Of a stretch of DNA of 64,000 bases, positions 57,832 to 64,000 are shown piece after piece. This DNA comes from Nocardia higoensis NBRC 100133 (GTDB taxonomy: Bacteria; Actinomycetota; Actinomycetes; Mycobacteriales; Mycobacteriaceae), in NCBI RefSeq assembly GCF_000308595.1, contig NZ_BAGA01000077.1, positions 1-64,000 on the forward strand. Reading direction: 5' to 3'. The position numbers and the translations under genes are program-made. The notes below the pieces were generated by a model. The model saw only the letters and a list, made by a program, of their open reading frames with translations. It had not been told where the DNA came from and made no database searches. Within the stretch, counting starts at the first letter, position 1; each line of letters opens with the position of its first letter.

Positions 57832-59070
57832 TTACGGTGCGCCCTGCGCGCGGTCGATGGCGCGCTGATAGATCCGGGTGGTCTGCGCGGCGACCGATTC
57901 CCAGCTGAACACCGACAGCGCCCGCGCGCGCCCGGCCCGGGACATCTCCGCCCGGCGCAGCGGCGCGTCGAACAGCGCGCCCAGCGCGGCGGTCAGTTCC
58001 TCGGCGTCGCCGGGGGTGATCAGGTCGGCGCACTCGCCGGGCTCGCCCACGACTTCCGGCAGTGCACCCGCGCGGCTCACCACCAGCGGCGTCCCGCTGG
58101 CCATCGCCTCCACGGCGGGCAGCGAGAAGCCCTCGTACAGCGAAGGGATGCAGGCGATCTCGGCGGAGGCCAGCAGCTCGGCGAGTTCGTCGTCGCTGAG
58201 CCCGGAGCGTACCGTGACGATATCGGACAGACCGAGTTCGGCGATCAGCTTCTCGGTCGGCCCTTCCGGCTCGAGCTTGGCGACCAGCTGCAGCTCGATC
58301 CGGTGCGTCACCCGAAGCCGCGCGCAGGCGCGCAGCAGATGCGAGACGCCCTTGAGCGGCTTGTCGGCGCTGGCGACCGCGACGATCCGGCCCGGCACGC
58401 GCGGCTGCGGGCGCGGGGCGAACAGCTCGGTGTCCACGCCCAGCGGCACCACGCTGAGCTGAGCCGGATCCACGCCGAAGTCGGCCACGATGTCGGTGGC
58501 CGAGGAACTGGAGACGGTGACCAGCTCGGGGATGCGCCGCGCCACCCGCTTCTGCATGCCGAGGAAGCCGTACCACCGGCGCACCAACGGTTTCCGGCGC
58601 AGCGGCGCGGCGGCCAGGTCGACGGCGAGGTCGCGGGTGATCGGATGGTGCACGGTCGCGACCACGGGCAGATGTTCGGCGATGGCGAGCAGTCCACTGC
58701 CGAGGCACTGGTTGTCGTGCACCACGTCGAACTCGTGCGCCCGCCCGGCCAGCAACCGCGCGGCGCGCAAGCTGAAGGTGCGGGGTTCGGGGAACCCCGC
58801 GGTCCACATGGTGGCGACCTCGAGCACATCGATGCGGTCGCGGATCTCCGAGAGCCGGGGCGTGCGGAACGGGTCGGGCTCACGGTAGAGATCGAGGCTG
58901 GGCACTTCGGTCAGCCGCACCCGGGGATCGAGAAGTTCCGGATACGGTTGTCCGGAAAAGACTTCCACCTCGTGACCGAGCTCGGCCAGGCCGGCGCTGA
59001 GCCTACGGACGTAGACGCCCTGTCCGCCGCAGTGCGTCTTGCTCCGGTAGGACAGCAGGGCGATACGCAC
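57832..59070 (-). CDS. GT4-family glycosyltransferase
   Basis: A 412-aa GT-B enzyme. The N-terminal domain opens with SKTHCGGQGVYVRRLSAGLAELGH, the acceptor-side loop of retaining GT4 enzymes. The C-terminal domain has SADKPLKGVSHLLRA and the nucleotide-sugar motif YEGFSLPAVEAMASG with its E-x7-E pair. Normal length. GTG start only 3 bp after the LLM gene stop, with AAGGA upstream. Likely builds an envelope glycolipid or a capped methylated saccharide with the two methyltransferases (inference). Confidence 0.9.
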   Translation of the reverse strand: MRIALLSYRSKTHCGGQGVYVRRLSAGLAELGHEVEVFSGQPYPELLDPRVRLTEVPSLDLYREPDPFRTPRLSEIRDRIDVLEVATMWTAGFPEPRTFSLRAARLLAGRAHEFDVVHDNQCLGSGLLAIAEHLPVVATVHHPITRDLAVDLAAAPLRRKPLVRRWYGFLGMQKRVARRIPELVTVSSSSATDIVADFGVDPAQLSVVPLGVDTELFAPRPQPRVPGRIVAVASADKPLKGVSHLLRACARLRVTHRIELQLVAKLEPEGPTEKLIAELGLSDIVTVRSGLSDDELAELLASAEIACIPSLYEGFSLPAVEAMASGTPLVVSRAGALPEVVGEPGECADLITPGDAEELTAALGALFDAPLRRAEMSRAGRARALSVFSWESVAAQTTRIYQRAIDRAQGAP

Positions 59071-59073
59071 GGT

Positions 59074-59934
59074 TCAGTGTCCTTCCCCGGCCGGTACGGC
59101 CAGCTTGGCGGCGAGGCGCTCGAGGTAGGCCCGCACCTGGTCCTCGGGCTTATCGGGCAAACCGTACAGTACGTCGGTCACCCCCGCAGCGGCCCAATCC
59201 GCGAGGCGTTGCGCGTCCGGCTTGATGTCCAGCGCCACCACCCGCGGTGCGCCCTCGCGGCCCGCTTCGCGCCAGATCTGTTGCAGCAGTGCGAGACGGT
59301 CGGTGATGTCGGTTTCGCCCGGTGTGGTGATCCACCCGTCGGCGGACCTCGCGATCCACCGGAAGGTCTTCTCGGTGCCGCCCGCGCCGATCAGTACCGG
59401 CACGTTCTTGCGCACGGGCTTCGGCCACGCCCAGCTCGGGCCGAAGGACAGGAACTCGCCGGAGTACTCGGCCTCGTCGTCGCGCCACAGCGCGCGCATG
59501 CCCTCCAGGTATTCGCGCAGCACGGTCCGGCGCTTGCCCGCGGGTACCCCGTGATCGGTGAGTTCGTCGGTGTTCCAGCCGAATCCGGCGCCGAGCAGGA
59601 CGCGGCCGCCGGAGAGGTGATCCAGCGAGGCGATGGTCTTGGCCAGGGTGATCGGATCGCTCTCGGTGGGCAGCGCGACCGCCGTGGCGAGCTCGATGCG
59701 CTCGGTGACCGCGGCGGCCGTCGCGAGCGCCACCCATGGGTCGAGGGTGCGCATGTAGCGGTCGTCGGGCAGCGAGGAATCGCCGGTGCCGGGATGCGCG
59801 GCCTCGCGCTTGACCGGGATGTGGGTGTGCTCGGGGACGTAGAAGGAGTGGAAGCCGTGGTCCTCGGCGGCCCGTGCCGCCGCGGCGGGGGTGATACCGC
59901 GGTCGCTGGTGAAGAGGACGATGCCGTAGCGCAT
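59074..59934 (-). CDS. LLM-class F420-type oxidoreductase
   Basis: 286 aa. Opens MRYGIVLFTSDRGI, then FYVPEHTHIPVKR, DHLSGGRVLLGAGFGWNTDEL and VPVLIGAGGTEKTFRWIARSADGW. This shorter TIGR-style group usually uses F420, and F420 is general in Mycobacteriales, so I favour F420 over FMN (inference). It is the first gene of a unit continuing into the glycosyltransferase, a linkage that is conserved-looking but unexplained. Confidence 0.85.
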   Translation of the reverse strand: MRYGIVLFTSDRGITPAAAARAAEDHGFHSFYVPEHTHIPVKREAAHPGTGDSSLPDDRYMRTLDPWVALATAAAVTERIELATAVALPTESDPITLAKTIASLDHLSGGRVLLGAGFGWNTDELTDHGVPAGKRRTVLREYLEGMRALWRDDEAEYSGEFLSFGPSWAWPKPVRKNVPVLIGAGGTEKTFRWIARSADGWITTPGETDITDRLALLQQIWREAGREGAPRVVALDIKPDAQRLADWAAAGVTDVLYGLPDKPEDQVRAYLERLAAKLAVPAGEGH

Positions 59935-60007
59935 GATCGCTGCCTTGTCTGTGCGTGATCCCCGGCCCGGAGGCGGAATGAGTCGATCGGCCGGGCGGAG
60001 AGGTGGG

Positions 60008-60382
60008 TCAGGCCTTCTCGAGTGCGGCGGAGACGACCGCGTCGAGCCCCGCGCCGGGCTCGGAACCGAGGTGCTCGCCGAGGAACCGGGCGGCCTCGCG
60101 CAACTGCTCCGGGCTCAGTTCCTCGTTGTGCAGGGCCGCCCCCACCTGGATCCCAGCGACATCGAACAGCCCGCCCGCCGCCAGCGCGCCGAGCAGCAGC
60201 AGCCTGCGGTCGCGCAGGGTGAGTCCGGGGCGCGACCAGATCCCCGCGAAGAGGTGGTCGGCGGTGATCGCGAACAGCTCGTCGGGACCGTCGGCGAAGT
60301 CGAAGCCGTAGACCTCGCCCATCTTCGCCAGCCCGCGCGCCCTCGTCTCGGACTGCTGCTCGGCCGGTTGCGTCCCGCTCAT
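60008..60382 (-). CDS. Carboxymuconolactone decarboxylase-family protein
   Basis: A 124-aa all-helical protein of the CMD/AhpD fold. Blocks: PDELFAITADHLFAGIWSRPGLTLRDRRLLLLGALAAGG (shown here only to locate it) and GAALHNEELSPEQLREAARF. The CxxC of AhpD peroxidases is absent, pointing to the decarboxylase-like branch. The ATG has no ribosome-binding site of its own but overlaps the stop of a 16-codon ORF that has a strong one (ATGA). Its promoter carries an operator-like motif shared with the P450 gene. Confidence 0.82.
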   Translation of the reverse strand: MSGTQPAEQQSETRARGLAKMGEVYGFDFADGPDELFAITADHLFAGIWSRPGLTLRDRRLLLLGALAAGGLFDVAGIQVGAALHNEELSPEQLREAARFLGEHLGSEPGAGLDAVVSAALEKA

Positions 60383-60429
60383 GACCGCGTGTCCGGCACG
60401 AAGACGGTGCTGTGGGAAGAACGCCGCAT
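60379..60429 (-). CDS. 16-aa upstream ORF coupled to the decarboxylase-like gene
   Basis: Encodes MRRSSHSTVFVPDTRS. AGGAG lies 6 nt before its ATG, the best ribosome-binding site in the leader. Its TGA overlaps the downstream ATG as ATGA. It starts about 78 nt after the predicted transcription start. It may simply load ribosomes for the next gene; no attenuator residue run is present. Confidence 0.45.
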   Translation of the reverse strand: MRRSSHSTVFVPDTRS

Positions 60430-60494
60430 GCGTGGCTCCTCGAACTCGATCGTGCGAACGGTCTGCCGCGGCCACCGCGGCGGGCCCTTCCGAA

Positions 60495-60544
60495 CTGTCT
60501 GGACAGGTGTTCGGAATATAGTCCGATTCGATCGTGGATCGCAA
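60495..60544 (-). promoter_or_regulatory. Promoter with CTGTCCAGACAG operator
   Basis: Minus strand: -35 TTGCGA (60539-60544), 18-nt spacer, -10 TATATT (60515-60520). The inverted repeat CTGTC-CA-GACAG (60495-60506) follows at about the transcription start. It drives the carboxymuconolactone decarboxylase-like gene. The same motif overlaps the P450 promoter. Confidence 0.7.
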
Positions 60545-60625
60545 GAACGTGTTCCTGTTTTGCGTGTTCACCGTACCCCGGCGGGAGGGCGCGCGGGTGG
60601 GTCGCGGGCGCGGCTCGCCCGGCAC

Positions 60626-62089
60626 TCAGGCGCCTGCCCGCGAATATCGTTCGTCGCGATAGGTTTCCAGCAGCCGCAGCCAGATCTCGCTGATCGTCGG
60701 GAACGACGGTACGGCGTGCCAGAGCCGGTCGAGCGGGATCTCGCCGGTGACCGCGACGGTGGCCGAATGCAGCAGCTCGGCCACGCCGGGCCCGGCGAAG
60801 GTGGCCCCGACGACGACGCGACGGCGCGGGTCGACGAGCAGTCGGGCGCGGCCGCGATAGCCGGGGTCGTACTGGATCGCGCCCGAGACCCTGCCGAGGT
60901 CGTAATCGACGACGTCGACCTCGAGCCCGGCGCGCTCGGCGTCCTCGGCGGTGGGGCCCACGGCGGCGATCTCCGGATCGGTGAACACGACCTGCGGTAC
61001 GGCCAGCCGGTCGGCGGTGCCCGCGTGCGGTCCCCAGTCGGCGGTGTCGACGGCGCGTCCGCGCGCCCGGTCGGCGATCACCGTGCCCGCGATGCGCGCC
61101 TGGTACTTGCCCTGGTGGGTCAGCAGCACCCGGTGATTGACATCGCCCAGCGCATACAGCCATTCGCCGTCGACCCCGGTCGCGGTGAAGGTGTCGTCGG
61201 TGTCGATCCACTTGCCCGGGGTGAGGCCGACGGTCTCCAGGCCGATGTCGTCGGTACGCGGTGCCCGCCCGGTCGCGAAGAGCAGTTCGTCGGTGATGAG
61301 GTGGGTGCCGTCGCCGAGGGTGACGTCGATGCGATCGCCCGCCCCGCCCGCCCGTTCCGCGGAGCTGACAGTCGTGCCGAACCGCAGGCTCACCCCCGCC
61401 TCCCGGAGCCGCTCGGCGACCAGATCCGAGGCGAAGGGCTCGATGCGGGGGAGCAACCGGTCGCCGCGTACGACGACGGTGACCCGTGAACCGAGGCCGC
61501 GCCACGCGGTCGCCATCTCCGTGGCGACGACACCGCCGCCGACCACGACCAAGCGGCTCGGCACATGGCGCGCGCTGGTCGCCTCGCGGCTGGTCCAGAT
61601 CCGCACGCCGTCCAGTCCGGGCAGTGGCGGCACAGCGGCGCGCGAGCCGGTGCACACCGCGACGGCATGGCGGGCGGTCAGCCGGATCCGCCCCTCGGGC
61701 GTCTCGACCGTCACCTGCCGCGGCCCGGCGATCCGGCCCGTGCCGCGCACGAGTGCGACGCCCGCGGACTCGAGCCATTCGACCTGGCCCTGGTCGTTCC
61801 AGTCGGCGACCATGCTGTCGCGGTGCGCGAGCACGGCGTCGGCGTCGGCCGGGCCGGCGAGGATCGAGTCCACTCCTGGCATGCGGGCGGCCTCGGCGCG
61901 CAACAGCACCGGACGCAGCAGCGCCTTGCTGGGAACGCAGGCCCAGTACGAGCACTCGCCGCCGACCAGTTCGGATTCGACGACGACGGTGCTGAGGCCG
62001 GCGGCGGCAGTCCGGTCGGCGACGTTCTCGCCCACCGGGCCCGCTCCGAGCACGATGACGTCACAGCTCCGGGCGATTTCGTCTGTCAT
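60626..62089 (-). CDS. Lipoamide dehydrogenase-like NAD(P)/FAD oxidoreductase
   Basis: A 487-aa class I pyridine-nucleotide-disulfide oxidoreductase. The FAD motif is VIVLGAGPVGENVADRTAA. The redox disulfide is in GECSYWACVPSKALLRP (C-x4-C). The NAD(P) motif is LVVVGGGVVATEMA and the second FAD motif is EWLYALGDVNH. The C-terminal active-site block reads VPSFPTISEIW, without the His-Pro dyad of true lipoamide dehydrogenases. It may therefore use a different acceptor or be a quinone/disulfide reductase variant (inference). Lies between the two operator-bearing promoters. Confidence 0.85.
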   Translation of the reverse strand: MTDEIARSCDVIVLGAGPVGENVADRTAAAGLSTVVVESELVGGECSYWACVPSKALLRPVLLRAEAARMPGVDSILAGPADADAVLAHRDSMVADWNDQGQVEWLESAGVALVRGTGRIAGPRQVTVETPEGRIRLTARHAVAVCTGSRAAVPPLPGLDGVRIWTSREATSARHVPSRLVVVGGGVVATEMATAWRGLGSRVTVVVRGDRLLPRIEPFASDLVAERLREAGVSLRFGTTVSSAERAGGAGDRIDVTLGDGTHLITDELLFATGRAPRTDDIGLETVGLTPGKWIDTDDTFTATGVDGEWLYALGDVNHRVLLTHQGKYQARIAGTVIADRARGRAVDTADWGPHAGTADRLAVPQVVFTDPEIAAVGPTAEDAERAGLEVDVVDYDLGRVSGAIQYDPGYRGRARLLVDPRRRVVVGATFAGPGVAELLHSATVAVTGEIPLDRLWHAVPSFPTISEIWLRLLETYRDERYSRAGA

Positions 62090-62475
62090 GACTGCGCTTT
62101 CGGGACGGAGTGGTCAGCGGCCGGTGGCGCGTCGAGAGGAGTCCGGCGCGCACCGGCCCCTGCTGTCGGGGTCGTGAAGGCAGCGCAACAACCGTAGTCC
62201 GCGGCCTCGCGATGTGCCGGGTGACGCGCGGCGCGACCGTCCGCGAGGCCGGGCATCGAGCGGGAACGTGTTCTGATCCAGGCGTCCGTGACCGGTTGCG
62301 GCGAATGTCATGCGTGGCGGCGCGGCGAGGGGTTTCATGGAATCGTTCGCGGTGCCCATTGTTATGGAATGGTGTCGATGGTACTGTCCAGACACATGTC
62401 CAGCTATCTGTCTCCACGGTGCGTCACGGGGATGCCCGGCGGGAAGAACCTGTTACCGAAATGGGGGTCCGTGCG
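62090..62475 (+). other. 386-bp divergent intergenic region
   Basis: Between the minus-strand flavoprotein and the P450. The last third contains the P450 promoter and operator (listed). The remainder has open frames without plausible codon use and no clear promoter for the flavoprotein, which has only a weak ribosome-binding site. Confidence 0.55.
62359..62403 (+). promoter_or_regulatory. P450 promoter overlapping a TGTCCAG operator repeat
   Basis: -35 TTGTTA (62359-62364), 17-nt spacer, -10 TACTGT (62382-62387). CTGTCCAGACA starts at 62384 inside the -10, and TGTCCAG recurs at 62397-62403, 12 bp further. A bound protein would cover the -10 and start site, as expected for TetR-type repression. 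Confidence 0.7.
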
Positions 62476-63681
62476 ATGACCGCGGCGTCGGTGGAACCGT
62501 TGACATTCGATCCCTACGACTACTCGTTCCACGAGGATCCGTACCCGATCTACGCCCGGCTGCGCGCCGAGGCGCCGCTGTACCACAACCCCGAGCTGGG
62601 CTTCTGGGCGTTGTCCCGGCACGCGGATGTCACCGCGGCCTTCCGCGACGCGGGCCGGTTCTCCAGCGCCAACGGCGTCTCGCTCGACCCCGCCGCCTGG
62701 GGCCCGCACGCGCACCGCACGATGTCGTTCCTCGCGATGGACGATCCGCGGCACATGCGCATGCGCAAGCTGGTCTACAAGGGCTTCACCCCGCGCCGTG
62801 TCGCCGAGATGGAAACACGGATCAGGGAGATCACCCTGGACTACCTCGGCCCCGCGCTCGAGCGCGGCAGCCTCGACTGGATCGACGACTTCGCGGGCAA
62901 GCTCCCGATGGACGTGATCTCGGAATTGATGGGCGTGCCCGAGTCCGATCGCGCCGAGGTCCGGCGGCTGGCCGATCTGGTGGTGCACCGCGAGGACGGC
63001 GTGCTCGACGTACCCGACGCGGCGATCGACGCCTCGCTGCGTCTGGTCGGTTACTACGCCGACATGGTGAAGGACCGGCGGGTGCGGCCGACCGACGATC
63101 TGACCTCGGCGCTGCTGGATGCCGAGATCGACGGCGACTCGCTGTCCGACGACGAGATCATCGGCTTCATGTTCCTGATGGTGGTCGCGGGCAACGAGAC
63201 CACCACCAAGCTGCTCGGCAACGCGGTGTACTGGGCGGCGCGCAACCCGGCCGAGTTCGCGAAGGTCGTCGCCGATCCGGAGCGGGTGCCGGACTGGGTG
63301 GAGGAGACATTGCGCTACGACACCTCCAGCCAGATGGTGGCGCGCTGCCCCACGGTCGACATCGAACTGCACGGCGGGGTCGTCCCGGCCGGCTCGAAGG
63401 TGCTGCTGCTCATCGGCTCGGCCAACCGGGATTCGGCGGCCTTCGACGAGGCCGACAGCTACCGGCTGGACCGGACCGACACCAGCGCCCTGGCCAGCTT
63501 CGGCGCGGGCGTGCACTTCTGCCTCGGCGCGCACCTGGCGCGACTGGAGGCCGATGTCGCGCTGCGTGAATTCGTCACGCGGGTGCGCGATTACGAAGTC
63601 GTGAGCGCGGGCGTCGAGCGGGTGCACTCGACCAATGTGCGCGGCTTCGCCCATCTGCCGATCACCGTGGAGGTGCGCTGA
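62476..63681 (+). CDS. Cytochrome P450
   Basis: A 401-aa soluble class I P450. The I-helix oxygen-binding motif is VVAGNETTTKL (near residue 245), with Gly-Asn-Glu in place of the more common AG-x-D. The K-helix ExxR is in EETLRYD, and the heme loop with its Cys ligand is FGAGVHFCLGAHLAR. Needs ferredoxin and reductase partners not seen here. I chose ATG 62476; an ATG at 62461 is in frame. The SDR begins directly after its stop, so the P450 hydroxylation product may be the SDR substrate (inference). Steroid- or terpene-type substrates are typical of this group. Confidence 0.92.
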   Translation: MTAASVEPLTFDPYDYSFHEDPYPIYARLRAEAPLYHNPELGFWALSRHADVTAAFRDAGRFSSANGVSLDPAAWGPHAHRTMSFLAMDDPRHMRMRKLVYKGFTPRRVAEMETRIREITLDYLGPALERGSLDWIDDFAGKLPMDVISELMGVPESDRAEVRRLADLVVHREDGVLDVPDAAIDASLRLVGYYADMVKDRRVRPTDDLTSALLDAEIDGDSLSDDEIIGFMFLMVVAGNETTTKLLGNAVYWAARNPAEFAKVVADPERVPDWVEETLRYDTSSQMVARCPTVDIELHGGVVPAGSKVLLLIGSANRDSAAFDEADSYRLDRTDTSALASFGAGVHFCLGAHLARLEADVALREFVTRVRDYEVVSAGVERVHSTNVRGFAHLPITVEVR

Positions 63682-64000
63682 ATGCCTCGTTTCGAACCCA
63701 ACCCGACGGTCCGCCCCGCCCTGATCGCCGGCGCGTCCTCGGGCATCGGCGCCGCGACCGCGGTGGCGCTGGCCCAGCTCGGCCATCCGGTCGCCCTGGG
63801 CGCGCGCCGGGTGGAGCTGTGTGAGGAACTGGCCGGCAAGATCCGGGCCGACGGCGGCACCGCCCTCGCGCACAAGCTCGATGTGCTCGACGGCGATTCG
63901 GTCGACGCCTTCGTCGCCGCCGCCGAGGCCGCCCACGGGCCCACCGAGATGCTGGTCTCCGGCGCGGGCGACATCGAGTTCGGCTCGGTCGGCGAGATGG
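63682..64000 (+). CDS. SDR-family oxidoreductase, 5' part
   Basis: The start of a short-chain dehydrogenase running off the right edge; 106 codons are visible. Cofactor motif LIAGASSGIGAATAVAL (about residues 14-30) with Arg in ALGARRVELCEEL favours NADP. Then comes HKLDVLDGDSV and VSGAGDIEFGSVGEM, where the usual NNAG is SGAG. The ATG directly follows the P450 TGA with no gap, so the two are one operon. Confidence 0.88.
   Translation, partial: MPRFEPNPTVRPALIAGASSGIGAATAVALAQLGHPVALGARRVELCEELAGKIRADGGTALAHKLDVLDGDSVDAFVAAAEAAHGPTEMLVSGAGDIEFGSVGEM

Overview
The window is a high-GC chromosomal segment from an actinomycete of the Mycobacteriales/Nocardiaceae type, most likely Nocardia (inference). 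The grounds are the very GC-rich third codon positions, GTG/TTG starts, several promoters whose -10 hexamer lies 6-7 nt from the start codon (leaderless mRNAs), a LigC/Prim-PolC pair, an MMPL transporter and many LLM-type flavin or F420 oxidoreductases. I see no rRNA, tRNA, CRISPR array, transposase or att site.

Layout. 1-4.3 kb: the end of recB and all of recD. 4.3-9.0 kb: an amidohydrolase/nucleoside hydrolase pair, a CoA-transferase diverging from a type II thioesterase, and a DUF2784 protein. 9.0-16.9 kb: a zinc-ribbon SDR, acyl-CoA dehydrogenase plus TetR, a membrane-anchored Thr-rich protein, the Prim-PolC/LigC repair pair, a cold-shock protein and a TetR. 16.9-22.4 kb: a tightly overlapping four-gene minus-strand operon (cysteine desulfurase-like, HMA-domain protein, Y4yA-like PLP decarboxylase, cysteine synthase-rhodanese fusion). 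I regard it as an uncharacterised sulfur/metal-linked biosynthetic unit. 22.7-33.7 kb: a GntR/UTRA regulator followed by one long operon: RbsB/C/A-type ABC importer, three LLM monooxygenase homologs, a frameshifted alpha/beta hydrolase, a flavin reductase and RibBA, so importer, oxygenases, FMN reduction and flavin synthesis are co-transcribed. 33.7-40.6 kb: a PPOX-fold protein, a membrane protein, a CBS protein, a PucR regulator, a small ORF and MMPL.

40.6-54.5 kb is the most striking region. A CGNR regulator diverges from a second long operon: an SsuD-like and an NtaA-like monooxygenase, an oligopeptide-type ABC importer, a DszC-like flavoenzyme, a ketopantoate-reductase-like enzyme, a hydrolase, a GlcD-type oxidase and a rhodanese. 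In front of it sits a leaderless 28-codon ORF ending in a cysteine cluster (CRCCRLCRCC), which has the architecture of cysteine-responsive polycysteine attenuators. Together these look like an organosulfur scavenging operon shut down when cysteine is plentiful.

54.6-64 kb: a TetR, then a methyltransferase, alpha/alpha-toroid protein, second methyltransferase, GT4 glycosyltransferase and LLM oxidoreductase (glycoconjugate-like cluster). Next come a carboxymuconolactone decarboxylase-like gene, a lipoamide-dehydrogenase-like flavoprotein, a cytochrome P450 and the start of an SDR. The decarboxylase and P450 promoters share a CTGTCCAGACA operator-like motif and may form one regulon.
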